From Microcoleus sp. FACHB-61 (lineage in GTDB: Bacteria; Cyanobacteriota; Cyanobacteriia; Cyanobacteriales; Microcoleaceae), in the NCBI GenBank assembly GCA_014695295.1, contig JACJNY010000081.1, positions 1-51,287 of the forward strand: a DNA stretch of 51,287 bases. Direction: 5' to 3'. The notes beneath the pieces are model-generated. The model saw nothing but the letters and a program-made list of their open reading frames with translations. It had not been told where the DNA came from and searched no databases. The stretch's first letter is position 1, and every line of letters starts with the position of its first letter. A program made the position numbers and the translations under genes. Shown piece by piece: positions 41,835 through 51,121 of the stretch.

Positions 41835-43514
41835 ATGCTCACAAAAGCTGCACCTAAAACCCTGCGTTGGCAACGTTCTAAATATTCGCCGCTGGCACGA
41901 CAAATAGACATTTTTGCAGCGGCGGGAAAGTTTATGTTTTTTTTGTGGTGGGACGCACTGCTGCAAAATAATTCGCCTCATACTAGAAGAATTCGCGCTC
42001 ATTGGTTGGTCAATACTTTGCTAAATTTAGGCCCGACTTTTATTAAAATCGGGCAGTCTCTCTCGACTCGCGCGGATTTGCTGCCGCTTGAGTATGTGAA
42101 GGAACTCGAACAGTTGCAGGATCGGGTTCCTCAGTTTAGTTCCGAAGAGGCGATCGCTCTTGTAGAATCAGAGTTAGGCAAGGATATTTATGCTTTGTAC
42201 CGCGATTTTGACCCGTTGCCACTCGCTGCTGCGAGTCTGGGACAGGTGCACAAAGCGAGGCTGCACACCGGGGAAGATGTGATTGTGAAGGTGCAGCGTC
42301 CGGGTTTAGAAAGTTTATTTGATTTGGATGTGAAGGCGGTGCGGCAACTGATGCGTTTTTGCGATCGCTATTTGCCTGGGACGCGCAAGTACGACCTGGA
42401 ATCTATTTATCACGAGTTTTTTAAGATTTTATATCAAGAAATTGACTACGTGCAAGAAGGTAAAAATTCCGATCGCTTTAGCCAGAATTTTCGAGAATAT
42501 CCTCAGGTTATTGTCCCGAAAGTCTACTGGCAATACACGACTAAAAAAGTGCTGACTCTAGAATATGCACCAGGCATTAAGGTGGACGACCGCATTAGTT
42601 TAGAGGCGATTGGAGTAGATATTGTGAAGCTCAATCAACTCGGAATTTGCTGTTATTTGAAACAATTGCTAATTGACGGTTTTTTTCAAGCTGATCCGCA
42701 TCCGGGAAATTTGGCGGTGACAGAAGATGGCAGCTTGATTTTTTACGATTTTGGGATGATGGCTGAGGTGAAGTCTCTGGCTAAAGACAAAATGGTCAAG
42801 ACTTTTTTCGCTGTGCTGAGAAAGGATACTGACGAGGTACTCAATACTTTAATTACGATGGGCTTAGTTGAGCCGATGCCTGATATGATGCCGGTGCGGA
42901 GGTTGATTGCTTTTCTGTTGGATAAGTTTATTGATAAGCCGATCGACTTTCAAGCTTTTAATGAAATTAAGAACGAACTTTACATCATGTTCGAGCAGCA
43001 ACCGTTTCGCTTGCCTGCAGAAATGATGTTTATTGTTAAATCCGTGACGACTCTCGACGGCATTGCTAGAACTCTCGACCCTAACTACAATTTCATAGCG
43101 TCCGCTCAGCCTTTTGTCAAGAGTATTGCGGTGAGCAAGGGGCGGGGAACTGCGATCGGAGAATTGGCAAGGCAAGCGCGAAGTTTTATTACATATAAGT
43201 TACGGCAGCCGAGCAAATCGCAAGTTTTTATCAAGCGTTTGGAGCAGCGAATAGAAGAGGGCGAACTGCAAATTAGAGTGCGAAATATCGAGAGCGAAAG
43301 AGCCTTGAAACGCATTAATTTAGCCCTGAAAACTCTAATTTTTGCTTGCCTGACTGGTTTTGTGTTTCTGTCTGGTGCAGTGCTGTTGATAGGCGGATAC
43401 AAAACGGGGGCGATCGCAGCTTTTGCGGTTTCGGGATTCGGCGGTTTGTTTGTGTTGCGCTCGTTGTTAGATTTGTTGGTTAAGGAAAAGCTCGCTCAAA
43501 TGGCTGAGAAATAA
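41835..43514 (+). CDS. ABC1/AarF/UbiB-family atypical kinase
   Basis: About 559 residues from the ATG at 41835; the frame extends to a TTG at 41787. Family hallmarks: KxGQ motif in FIKIGQSLSTRADLLP, the alanine-rich loop AAASLGQVHKA replacing the glycine loop, VIVKVQRPGL, EIDYVQEGKNSDRF, the catalytic DGFFQADPHPGN, and YDFGMMAE in place of DFG. Two C-terminal membrane helices (about 505-550) anchor it. In cyanobacteria these proteins are linked to prenyl-quinone (plastoquinone, tocopherol) metabolism in the membrane. Confidence 0.92.
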   Translation: MLTKAAPKTLRWQRSKYSPLARQIDIFAAAGKFMFFLWWDALLQNNSPHTRRIRAHWLVNTLLNLGPTFIKIGQSLSTRADLLPLEYVKELEQLQDRVPQFSSEEAIALVESELGKDIYALYRDFDPLPLAAASLGQVHKARLHTGEDVIVKVQRPGLESLFDLDVKAVRQLMRFCDRYLPGTRKYDLESIYHEFFKILYQEIDYVQEGKNSDRFSQNFREYPQVIVPKVYWQYTTKKVLTLEYAPGIKVDDRISLEAIGVDIVKLNQLGICCYLKQLLIDGFFQADPHPGNLAVTEDGSLIFYDFGMMAEVKSLAKDKMVKTFFAVLRKDTDEVLNTLITMGLVEPMPDMMPVRRLIAFLLDKFIDKPIDFQAFNEIKNELYIMFEQQPFRLPAEMMFIVKSVTTLDGIARTLDPNYNFIASAQPFVKSIAVSKGRGTAIGELARQARSFITYKLRQPSKSQVFIKRLEQRIEEGELQIRVRNIESERALKRINLALKTLIFACLTGFVFLSGAVLLIGGYKTGAIAAFAVSGFGGLFVLRSLLDLLVKEKLAQMAEK

Positions 43515-43542
43515 ATATACTTGGTAATTGGGAATTGCGATC

Positions 43543-43589
43543 GTAGTGAGGAGTTTAGTCCTCATTTAAAGGAGTAAACTCCTCACTAC
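43543..43589. repeat. GTAGTGAGGAGTTTA palindrome
   Basis: Perfect 15-base arms (43543-43557, 43575-43589) around 17 bases, directly after the AarF-type gene. Related to the element at 16266-16333. Confidence 0.8.
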
Positions 43590-44045
43590 AAACAGCCGGA
43601 AATTCCATCGGCTAAGTCGAGCGCGAAAACAGCTTTTGAAAGTGCCTGGATGCTCTACAATCGGGAAAGGTTCAGCGAGGCTGCACAACTGTTTGAACCC
43701 ACATTCCGCCCTTTGACTGTCACCTTTGACTGTCACATTCAGATATTTTTGACGAAGCCATGAGGTTTGCATCAATTTTGACAAAATTCCAAGTCAACAG
43801 TCGCTACTTGTTTAGAATTGGTTGAAGAGGAGATGGCTTCACGGGGTGACAACCCCGTGAAGGTTCAGACTCGTGAAAGGTGAAAATTATCACGGTGTGG
43901 CACTTGAAGGGCGGAATCTGGGTTCTAATCAAAGACCAAATTTCTCGATCGCCCCAAAAACTAAAATGATACCTAGCGTGTGGATCGGGCTTGTTGCCTT
44001 TACCAGTTGCTAGATATCACTTTGATATCAGGCTTAAGTTTTCAA
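43590..44045. other. gene-poor spacer with a TPR-like fragment
   Basis: On the plus strand, about 43600-43712 encodes KTAFESAWMLYNRERFSEAA and QLFEPTFRP, which looks like one tetratricopeptide-type repeat of a lost gene. CTTTGACTGTCAC is duplicated at about 43712-43738. A perfect 10-base hairpin CTTCACGGGG...CCCCGTGAAG lies at 43837-43862. Nothing else seen before tRNA-Glu. Confidence 0.4.
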
Positions 44046-44118
44046 TACCCCCAGGGGAATTCGAATCCCCGTCGCATCCGTGAAAGGGATGTGTCCTAGG
44101 CCTCTAGACGATGGGGGC
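44046..44118 (-). tRNA. tRNA-Glu (anticodon TTC)
   Basis: 73 bases on the minus strand, starting GCCCCCATCGTCTAGAGGCC, anticodon loop CTTTCAC, T arm GGGGATTCGAATTCCCC, ending TGGGGGTA. The G1-U72 pair and A73 are the usual cyanobacterial form. CCA is not encoded. In oxygenic phototrophs this tRNA also feeds 5-aminolevulinate synthesis. Confidence 0.97.
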
Positions 44119-44202
44119 GCGTTGCGTTTGCTTGTGTTCCGCACCTTTATTACCTTAACTAATCTTTCCCAATCTGTCAAGTAGTTTGCGAAAGTTTTTT
44201 TT

Positions 44203-44820
44203 CTACTCGTCCGAAAGCTCGTCACAGTAGTCTTTGAGGATACGATCGCAGTTGTCGATCGCCCGCCAGGTGAGCAATCTCAAACCCCTGGGTGTTCTGG
44301 GTGGGGAAGCCCAAACAAGCCGCGCCGGCCGCGTGGCCGAACTTCAGGGCGATCGAAGCATCGCTCCCAAAACCGCTAATTGCCGCCAACTGCACCTGTA
44401 CGCAGGCTGCTGCGCGCAATTCCCCGTTTCATCCTTCATCGTATACTCCGTAGCCTTCCTGAACCAGCAAAACCGGGTTTTCGCCGTCAAGAATCGGGTA
44501 TTGACCCACAAGAGAGCCAATTTCCAAAGCGATCGGCGCGTCCAACGGCTGGCGCGGAGTGAAATACAAAGCTGCGATCGCCCCGACTTCCTCCTTCGCC
44601 AACGCCACCAAATAAACATTCACCCCAGGCTCTTTCAAACATTCCGCCAGAGCTAGCAAAATAGGCACAGAAAGCTTGCTGTCGAGCCTGTAGCTTAGAT
44701 CGTAATCCTTCAACCGCAGCGGGCGTTTGCCGTGCTTTCCCACCACCATCCGCGTTCCCGATAGAATTCCCGCCGACGCTAATTCCTGGGCCGTACATTT
44801 ACTTTCGATCCAGGCATTTT
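44203..44820 (-). pseudogene. M42 family peptidase, C-terminal half, decayed
   Basis: From about 44818 the minus strand reads NAWIESKCTAQELASAGILS, GTRMVVGKHGKRPLRLKDY, ILLALAECLKEPGVNVYLVA, the paired glutamates AKEEVGAIAALYF, and DGENPVLLVQEGYGVYDE. A TGA then replaces a leucine codon (44429-44431), after which the frame continues NGELRAAACVQVQ, GFGSDASIALKFGHAAGAAC, PTQNTQGFEIAHL. A frameshift follows, and the expected end AIDNCDRILKDYCDELSDE with a stop at 44203-44205 is in another frame. The N-terminal half lies at 47210-47451, across an insertion. Non-functional. Confidence 0.85.
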
Positions 44821-44823
44821 CCC

Positions 44824-45245
44824 ACTTTCAAGAAACATCTTCCTGCTGAGCTTTTTGAGGAGATTCGTTGGGGTTTCACCTCACCCCCGGACAAGCTGGT
44901 GACGCGAGAAGGAGGCGACCAACTGCAGCCATTACTGGTGGGGGATACACTGCTGGCTAACAAGGGCTATGATGCAGATCGGGGCGTGATTGACCCCCTC
45001 AATGCCGAGGGGAAGAGCGCCGTGATTTCACCTCGCCACCACCGCAAGACCCTGCGAACTTACGATACAAAATTGTACACAGCCCGTCATTTGATTGAGA
45101 ACTTTTTCGCCAAGCTCAAGCAGTATCGGGCGATCGCGACGCGCTATCACCCTAGGGTGGTGAAGTTTCCGGCGTGCGATTCTTCTGGCTGCTGCGGTCA
45201 TCTGGTTGAATTGATGACACCCCCTAAATTAACTTGACAGTGCCG
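44824..45245 (+). mobile_element. IS5-family transposase remnant
   Basis: C-terminal part only: KHLPAELFEEIRWGFTS, the DDE aspartate region DTLLANKGYDADRGVI, then SPRHHRKTLRTYD and the signature RHLIENFFAKLKQYRAIATR with its catalytic glutamate. After RYHPRVV the frame is lost; the usual ending AILLAAAVIWLN is legible in another frame, with a stop at 45213-45215. The right terminal inverted repeat (reverse strand GGCACTGTCAAGTTAATTTA) ends at about 45245. The left part of the IS is missing at the M42 junction. Dead element. Confidence 0.85.
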
Positions 45246-45254
45246 TAAACTCAT

Positions 45255-46973
45255 ATGCCTGACCTCTTGAGCACCTTCTTTTCGACTAATTTCATTCCTC
45301 ACGGGCATTGTTATCTCTGGAAACCGGGGTTAGTCTGGCTGCACTTAACGTCAGATGTACTGACTACCCTGGCGTATTACTCGGTGGCGTTTGCCATTGT
45401 TTACTTTACGAATGAGCGTAAGGATTTGCCTGACCACACGGTGATACTGCTGGTGGGTTTCTTTTTTATTTTTGCCTTATGTGGCACAACCCATCTGATG
45501 GAAGTAGTGACACTTTGGCACCCCTTCTACTGGGTTTCAGGACTGATCAAAGCGGTCACTGGTGCTTGGTCTTTATATACGTTCACCTTTTTACTGATTC
45601 CCTTAATTCCAGTGGCGCTCGATACGCCCAGTCCAGCCCAACTCGCCCTTACAAACCAGGAACTAGAGGAGAGTCGCCGCTGTATCCAGGCGATTAATGT
45701 GGAGCTAGAGCAACGGGTGCAGGAACGCACCGCCCAACTGGAAGCGTCTAATCGCACCAAAGACGAATTATTGATGCGTGAACAAATGATTCGGGCAGAG
45801 GCAGAGGCTGCCAACCGTGCCAAGGATGAGTTTCTCTCGATTCTTTCTCATGAACTCAGAACTCCTCTCAACGCCATCTTAGGATGGTCAACGATGTTAC
45901 GGCAGCGAACTCTGAGTGAGGATAAGGTCGTGCGGGCTTTGGAGACGATCGAGCGAAACGCCAAGTCTCAAGCCCAGCTCATCGAAGACATCCTCGATAT
46001 TTCTCGCATCATTACGGGTAAACTGCGCCTCCAGGTGCGTCCCGTCAACCTTGTACCCGTGATTGAATCTGCGATTGAGTCTGTACGCTTGGCGGCTGAG
46101 GCAAAATCAATTCGCCTGCAAAGCGTACTCGATTCTGAAGCTGGTCCGCTCTTGGGTGATGCCGCTCGGTTGCAGCAAGTTGTGTGGAATCTACTTTCTA
46201 ACGCCCTCAAATTCACGCCTAAAGATGGGCGAGTCGAGATTCGTTTGCAGCGGGTTAATTCTCATGTTGAAATTACTGTCAGCGACACTGGACCAGGCAT
46301 CAGCTCGGACTTTCTACCCTTTGTCTTCGATCGCTTCCGCCAGCACGACAGCACGACCACTCGCAGTTATGGGGGGTTGGGTTTAGGCTTAGCTATTGTG
46401 CGTCAATTAGTTGAATTGCATGGCGGGACTGTAACCGTAGTGAGTCCAGGGATAGGACAGGGGACGACCTTTACAGTCAAACTTCCCGCGATGATTATCC
46501 ATCTACCACCCAGCGACCCAGAGCCATTAAAGTCGATCGTCGAGGCGAAGGGGAGGGTTGAGGCGTCGCCGACCCTTGAAGGGTTACAAATTTTAGTGGT
46601 AGATGACGAGGCTGACGCCCTAGAGTTGCTGAGCACGATTCTGCAAAAGTATGGTGCTGATGTCATCGCTGTTGCTTCGGTCAAGCAGGCGTTGACCATT
46701 ATCGAAACCGCAACGGATCGCAGCCCTGATGTTTTAGTGAGCGATATTGGGATGCCGGATGAGGATGGCTACTCCCTGATCTGCAAGTTGCGGCAATTTG
46801 AAGCCCAGCGAGGCGGTCGGCTACCCGCGATCGCGCTGACGGCTTATGCTCGGAATGACGATCGTCGGCAGGCACTATTAGCAGGTTTTCAGGAGCATTT
46901 GACCAAACCCGTAGATGCTGCCGAGTTAGTGGCGGTGGTGGCCACCCTCACCGGACGTACAGCCAGGTGCTAA
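45255..46973 (+). CDS. ethylene-receptor-like hybrid histidine kinase
   Basis: 572 residues. The N-terminus is a three-helix ETR1-type ethylene-binding domain: FIPHGHCYLWKPGLVWLHL, D34 in LTSDVLTTLAYYS, and FALCGTTHLMEVVTLWHP with C76 and H80, the copper-ligand cysteine and histidine of plant ETR1. A coiled coil (about 128-190) leads to HisKA with His199 in LSHELRTP, HATPase_c (NLLSNALKF, DTGPGIS, GGLGLGLA), and a receiver with DDE at 450-452, phospho-Asp497 in SDIGMP and Lys551. Cyanobacterial homologues such as Synechocystis Etr1 bind ethylene. The ATG is only 10 bases from an IS5 end and has no ribosome site, so expression may depend on IS sequence. It lies inside a broken M42 peptidase gene. 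Confidence 0.92.
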   Translation: MPDLLSTFFSTNFIPHGHCYLWKPGLVWLHLTSDVLTTLAYYSVAFAIVYFTNERKDLPDHTVILLVGFFFIFALCGTTHLMEVVTLWHPFYWVSGLIKAVTGAWSLYTFTFLLIPLIPVALDTPSPAQLALTNQELEESRRCIQAINVELEQRVQERTAQLEASNRTKDELLMREQMIRAEAEAANRAKDEFLSILSHELRTPLNAILGWSTMLRQRTLSEDKVVRALETIERNAKSQAQLIEDILDISRIITGKLRLQVRPVNLVPVIESAIESVRLAAEAKSIRLQSVLDSEAGPLLGDAARLQQVVWNLLSNALKFTPKDGRVEIRLQRVNSHVEITVSDTGPGISSDFLPFVFDRFRQHDSTTTRSYGGLGLGLAIVRQLVELHGGTVTVVSPGIGQGTTFTVKLPAMIIHLPPSDPEPLKSIVEAKGRVEASPTLEGLQILVVDDEADALELLSTILQKYGADVIAVASVKQALTIIETATDRSPDVLVSDIGMPDEDGYSLICKLRQFEAQRGGRLPAIALTAYARNDDRRQALLAGFQEHLTKPVDAAELVAVVATLTGRTARC

Positions 46974-47209
46974 AACCCAGGTGTATTCAGCTCGTCTTTT
47001 TACTGCTTCTGTGGCAAAAACTGTTCAAGAACAAATGTCGCGTTTGAGAATAATTGGGTTCTTGTCAGCTTGGGGTGAAGGCTGTTGTGCCGAACCAAGC
47101 TTTTGGGTGGTGTCTCCAGCACAAACCTCTGTTAACTTGATTCAGGCAACAGGTCTATTGTGTCAACGATAGGAAGCACTCAGAGTGGTTATCGAGTAGA
47201 GCGTGCATG
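46974..47209. other. right flank of the kinase insertion
   Basis: 236 bases between the kinase stop and recognisable M42 sequence. An open frame at 46981-47172 gives EQMSRLRIIGFLSAWGEGCC but no family; it could be part of another insertion-sequence remnant. It should contain the right boundary of the inserted block. Confidence 0.4.
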
Positions 47210-47451
47210 AGTGCTACATACTCTAAGGCGCCAATTTCCTATTTTTGTTGAGCGGTAATGGCGATCGACTTTTGGGGATTGCGGCCGGGAATTAGGGCGA
47301 TCGCATTGTTCGCACGATCGAGTCAAGCATTCACTCCCAGGGCGACGAATTTTTCCCTCAACCGCTGGTTAATTTCCGACTCCGCACCGCTGGGAAAGTG
47401 CAGCATTACTCGCTCTTCAATTGTTGGGAACAGTCGATCGAACTATAACAT
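47210..47451 (-). pseudogene. M42 family peptidase, N-terminal fragment, decayed
   Basis: From an ATG at 47451 the minus strand reads ML-stop-FDRLFPTIEERVMLHFPSG, AESEINQRLREKFVALGVNA, stop, LDRANNAIALIPGRNPQKS, IAITAQQK-stop-EIGAL. This follows the usual M42 start (YDELFETIEELVMHHSPSG, then AIAITAHKDEIGA) closely, but with three stop codons and the metal-binding histidine of ITAHKDE lost. It is the missing front of the gene whose back half is at 44203-44820; about 100 middle codons are gone. Confidence 0.8.
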
Positions 47452-47739
47452 TTTTGATTGCCGTGTTTAGGAGCGCATTTTAACATATATTAAAGCAGAT
47501 TTACTCTCAATTTACTATACTCCCAAACCCAATAAAATAACTGTCTGTACTGATAGCGGGCGCCCTTCTCAACAAAATCTAATAAGCCTGGTTTGTTGAC
47601 TGAAAATCTCACCTTTTAGGTTGAATTTGCCGTCATAAACCCAGTTTCCCAGCGGTGCAAAATGTGATTTATTACCTAGAGGCTTGCCATTAGTTAACGT
47701 TATTTAATTTAAAATTTAAAAAAAATTCAACTTCTCTCT
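47452..47739. other. spacer between M42 fragment and FkbM gene
   Basis: 288 AT-rich bases. No gene. TTTAATTTAAAATTTAAAAAA just before 47730 is low-complexity, and no clear ribosome site precedes the FkbM ATG. Confidence 0.4.
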
Positions 47740-48546
47740 ATGCTTTTCCATAAACTTCAGCAACTGGTGCATCGCAACATTAGAGCAAAAAAGTTAGGGA
47801 TAAAATTTAACAGAGTTGCTAGCTTTCAATTGCCCGAACAATTAATTGTGCAAGTAAAAAATCATCAAGTAAACGTGCCTTCAGAGAAAGGCATGGACGG
47901 AGAACTTATAGAGGTGCTTTTAGACGACTGCTACGGAGTCGAGCAATTATCTGAACCGCTGATGACAATTATTGATATTGGAGCCAATGTCGGGTTATTT
48001 CCGATTGCTGCGAGGAACAGGTTTCCCCAGGCTGTAATTCACGCCTACGAAGCTAATCCCCACCTGGAAAACTACCTTAAACATCAATCTAAAATCGCAA
48101 ATTTTACCTATTTTATGGAAGCAGTAGGAGACCGAGATGGTAAAGTAGTTCTTGACATTCGGGAAGTCTCGGGAAAAACCCGCTCGACCGTTAGCGAAAG
48201 CGGCGACATACCGATGGTATCATTTCGCAGGGCGATCGAGCGAATTGGTGGCAGCGTTGATTTAGCAAAAGTAGACTGCGAAGGTGCAGAATGGCTGTTA
48301 TTTAAAGATAGAGAGATTTGGCAATTCGTGCAAAACCTTTCTTTAGAATATCACTTGTGGTCGGATTACACTCACGCCGAAACCCGACAAGTTATTGAAA
48401 ACTTAGGATTTCGTATCAGAAAGCAAATACCAATAGATAAATGGTACGGCTCGATCTTAGCATCCCGAACCGGCAGCCCTAAATTATATAGCAGATGTTT
48501 AAGGAAGAAGGAAGTTCGGCAACGGATTCGCTTTCTTGGGATTTAA
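47740..48546 (+). CDS. FkbM-family SAM methyltransferase
   Basis: 268 residues. IIDIGANVGLFPIAARNRFP (motif I) near 76-95, VIHAYEANPHLENYL, AVGDRDGKVVLDI, then LAKVDCEGAEWLLF, the family's KxDxEGxE loop, and LSLEYHLWSDYTHAET. It is only distantly like the FkbM protein at 12930. Usually such genes modify sugars or exopolysaccharide precursors. The final dozen residues (KKEVRQRIRFLGI) are encoded by a dispersed repeat also present at 36470-36507, so the native C-terminus may have been replaced. Confidence 0.83.
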   Translation: MLFHKLQQLVHRNIRAKKLGIKFNRVASFQLPEQLIVQVKNHQVNVPSEKGMDGELIEVLLDDCYGVEQLSEPLMTIIDIGANVGLFPIAARNRFPQAVIHAYEANPHLENYLKHQSKIANFTYFMEAVGDRDGKVVLDIREVSGKTRSTVSESGDIPMVSFRRAIERIGGSVDLAKVDCEGAEWLLFKDREIWQFVQNLSLEYHLWSDYTHAETRQVIENLGFRIRKQIPIDKWYGSILASRTGSPKLYSRCLRKKEVRQRIRFLGI

Positions 48547-48552
48547 CGGATG
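48512..48552 (+). repeat. two-block repeat, second copy
   Basis: AAGTTCGGCAACG (48512-48524) and GGGATTTAACGGATG (48538-48552), partner of 36470-36507. Confidence 0.65.
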
Positions 48553-49262
48553 TAAGGGAGGTCAGGAAGAAGGTTTTAGTTATCTCTGGGGGAGTGACAA
48601 GTATAGCTATAAACCATGCCTTAGCCTGGTTGCAGCTTTGAGTCTATGTCGATAAAAGTGACGCTTATTACGAATTAGCTTCATTAAGCCGACCCTACAG
48701 GTTCAGCATATATAAAGATATAATTTATCCACTTTTGGGTATCGTTATCTCTCCCAAATGTGCTGCGTCTGCGATAAGTTCTTTGGGGTTATTTGACGCG
48801 ATAAGCATACTTTTGTAATTTTTTTTTACGAAATTGCTTTTAATAGTCTGAAAAATTGATAAGGTTTTTATAAAAACTTCCTATTAATTAGTCTATTTTT
48901 TGTTAATAGATATCTCACGGATTTCCTGGTAATTAACAATTATGAAGATTTTTTGTATTTCCATCCCTTTGCTTATAGCTAGCGATAGCTTGCGGTAAGG
49001 AGCCTAAAAGAGTGAAAATAAACCACGCTTTATTAACCCTCCATCCTTTATAATTCCGTTTCGATTGGTCTGCGACATCAAATCCGGCTATCCGCTTGGT
49101 TTTTCTAAGTTTTATTCCTTGAAAGTACAGAGAGTTGCCGGGTGTGATTAGTAACAGCTCTAACCGTAGCCTGCATCATATTTTGGGTTCGATACAATGA
49201 TTCGGCTGGGAGTATCCCGATGCGTGCAGATAGACGGCCTGCGGGTAAAATTAAGAGAGTAG
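48547..49262. other. AT-rich gene-less stretch
   Basis: 716 bases of low coding potential with many stops in all frames. It includes a T run (ATTTTTTTTTACG, about 48818-48830) and AGCTAGCGATAGCTTGCGGT near 48978. No gene, RNA or IS end recognised. It leads into an ISKra4 remnant, so it may be degraded mobile DNA. Confidence 0.4.
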
Positions 49263-49857
49263 ATGGGGAAAAAAAATCAGCCTCCCGAAGAACAATTACG
49301 CTAATCAGCTTGTATTCAGGAAATAGCGCAAATCCTCTACAAAAATACAGATTCACAAGAAATAGCGACCTTAGAAGGGCTTGAGAAAGTAGTACGTCAA
49401 CAGATGCTAGAATATGTCAGCCTCAAAGTTGCCCTTTTTTTATCCAAAAAGTAACGAAAACGGTTAAAGGGCGATCGCGCAAGCTCAACATTTGTGTAGG
49501 ACGGCTGTTAATCACCCAGAAACAAGCAAACCGCTTGGGGGTGCAGCCTTACAGCCGTAGAAGTCGTCTCCTGGAAAAATGCTGTTTTCTGCTTTCAGCT
49601 TCAGAGTCGTACCAAAATGCTTCTGTTGACCTCGCCACCCTCACGGGGGTTAAGGTGACTCATAGCAGTCTACACAGACTTGTGCAGCGTCAAGAATTTT
49701 CCTATCCTCAAGCGAAACTGGCGATCGCACAAGTCAGCATAGATGGCGGTAAAGTTCGACTGCGATACTAGCGGGGACACGAGTGTGAGTGGCGCGACTA
49801 TAAGCCACTGCGCTTGCAAGACCTTTATTATGTATGGTGCTTTCTTCCAAGATAACT
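49263..49857 (+). pseudogene. ISKra4-family transposase, decayed
   Basis: Legible pieces in order: GKKNQPPEEQLR, stop, IQEIAQILYKNTDSQEIATL, EGLEKVVRQQMLEYVSLKVA, stop and frameshift near 49460, KLNICVGRLLITQKQANRLG, VDLATLTGVKVTHSSLHRLV, QRQEFSYPQAKLAIAQVSID, GGKVRLRY, stop, HECEWRDYKPLRL, frameshift, GAFFQDN. This is the N-terminal half of an ISKra4-type transposase. The catalytic C-terminal half is gone. Confidence 0.8.
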
Positions 49858-50302
49858 GCCATCCTCACCGATCGGGTGAAGGGAACCCATCCTAATAATG
49901 TAAACATTTTAACCAAGTTCGATCGACCGTGCGGGCTATTTCAATTCTGCCGCGTGAAACACTACTTAGAAAATATCCTAGGCTGTCGTGTGAAGTGGGG
50001 AACGGAGAAAGCTGAGAGAGCGTATGTACAATCGCCGGTTCTCCAAAAAGCGCTCCGCTGCTTCTAAAGATTGGCTACTTAGGATTTAATATAACTTGGG
50101 TCGCTGTCAAATGAATCACCATTCTTATCTAATTTTAATAAAATAAGTACGAATACTGGCACCCTCGGTTAAAAAATTAAAATCAGGGATAATACTTAGC
50201 AATAAAATGCTGAGTTAGCTGTTTGGTAACAATTTATTAAAATCAGCAAATTTAGCTTTATACACCACCACAAAAGCCTAATGAAATGCTAAAAATTAAA
50301 AT
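49858..50302. other. spacer before the dioxygenase gene
   Basis: 445 bases. An open frame at 49834-50067 (PNNVNILTKFDRPCGLFQFC) has no family and begins inside the ISKra4 remnant. The last 200 bases are very AT-rich and should hold the promoter of the downstream gene. Confidence 0.4.
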
Positions 50303-51106
50303 ATGAAGCAACAACGGTATAATCAACAACAAATTGAATCGTTCGCCCAAGCGGTGTTGAACGATGGCTATTGTGTGTTGCGCGATCACTTTTCCACCGC
50401 AACACTGAAGGTTTGGCGCGAAGCTTTTGCGCCCTTGCTACACGATCATATCGAGCGCGAAGGTAAACTTCGCAATCGCGGCCCAGCTCGTTATTATGTT
50501 ACCCTTCCTTTCAACGCTCCCTTTGCCGATCCCAGTATTTATGAAGATGAGGATGTGCTAGCGCTGGTTGAGCGTTTGGTGGGCGAAGATGCAGTGATGT
50601 GCCAGTTGGCGACAGACACGCCGTTGCTGGGTTCTGACTATCAAGAGGTGCACCGGGATGCGCCGCCGCTTTTCCCGGAAACTGGGATAGAAACGCCGCC
50701 ATTCCAACTAGCGGTTAACTTCCCACTCGTCGATATGACGCTGGAAAATGGCCCGTTTGAGGTGGTGCGGGGCACGCACATGATCTCGAAGGCGGAAGGG
50801 TTGCAGCGCATGGAGTCGGGTGAGATCGAGTTAGAGCCGGTTTTGATGAAAGCGGGAGATGTGATGATCCGCGATGTGCGGGGGCTTCACCGGGGCACCC
50901 CTAACCGCACGGAAATACCGCGCCCGATGGTGGTGATTGGCTACAGCCGGCGCTGGTTATATCGCCCGGAGGTTTGCATTCACATTCCCCGTGCTTCCTT
51001 CGATACTCTTTCGGAACGCGCCCGCCATTTATTGCGCTTTAATCCGATTGTGGAATCCCTGGAAGAGAAGCCGGAAGTTGAGGTTTATCAAGCGTTTGCT
51101 TACTAA
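50303..51106 (+). CDS. phytanoyl-CoA dioxygenase (PhyH) family protein
   Basis: 267 residues, non-haem iron(II)/2-oxoglutarate oxygenase fold. The iron ligands are H117 and D119 in QEVHRDAPP and H196 in RGLHRGTPN; RPMVVIGYSR supplies the likely 2-oxoglutarate arginine. LAVNFPLVDMTLENGPFEVV and GTHMISKAEGL are typical PhyH strands. Bacterial members hydroxylate diverse small molecules, often natural products; the substrate cannot be read. G+C is higher than in the surrounding AT-rich DNA, perhaps reflecting transfer. A good terminator follows. Confidence 0.88.
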   Translation: MKQQRYNQQQIESFAQAVLNDGYCVLRDHFSTATLKVWREAFAPLLHDHIEREGKLRNRGPARYYVTLPFNAPFADPSIYEDEDVLALVERLVGEDAVMCQLATDTPLLGSDYQEVHRDAPPLFPETGIETPPFQLAVNFPLVDMTLENGPFEVVRGTHMISKAEGLQRMESGEIELEPVLMKAGDVMIRDVRGLHRGTPNRTEIPRPMVVIGYSRRWLYRPEVCIHIPRASFDTLSERARHLLRFNPIVESLEEKPEVEVYQAFAY

Positions 51107-51121
51107 AAAATAATGTGATAG

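Noticed and set aside
44234..44656. 140-residue plus-strand ORF
   Set aside because: Antisense shadow of the M42 peptidase remnant, whose motifs are clear on the minus strand.
46981..47172. 63-residue ORF after the hybrid kinase
   Set aside because: No ribosome site and no family; left as unexplained spacer.
47258..47470. 70-residue plus-strand ORF
   Set aside because: Its reverse complement is the N-terminal fragment of the M42 peptidase; the plus-strand translation matches nothing.
49834..50067. 77-residue plus-strand ORF after the ISKra4 remnant
   Set aside because: It starts inside the transposase remnant in another frame and shows no domain; probably chance.
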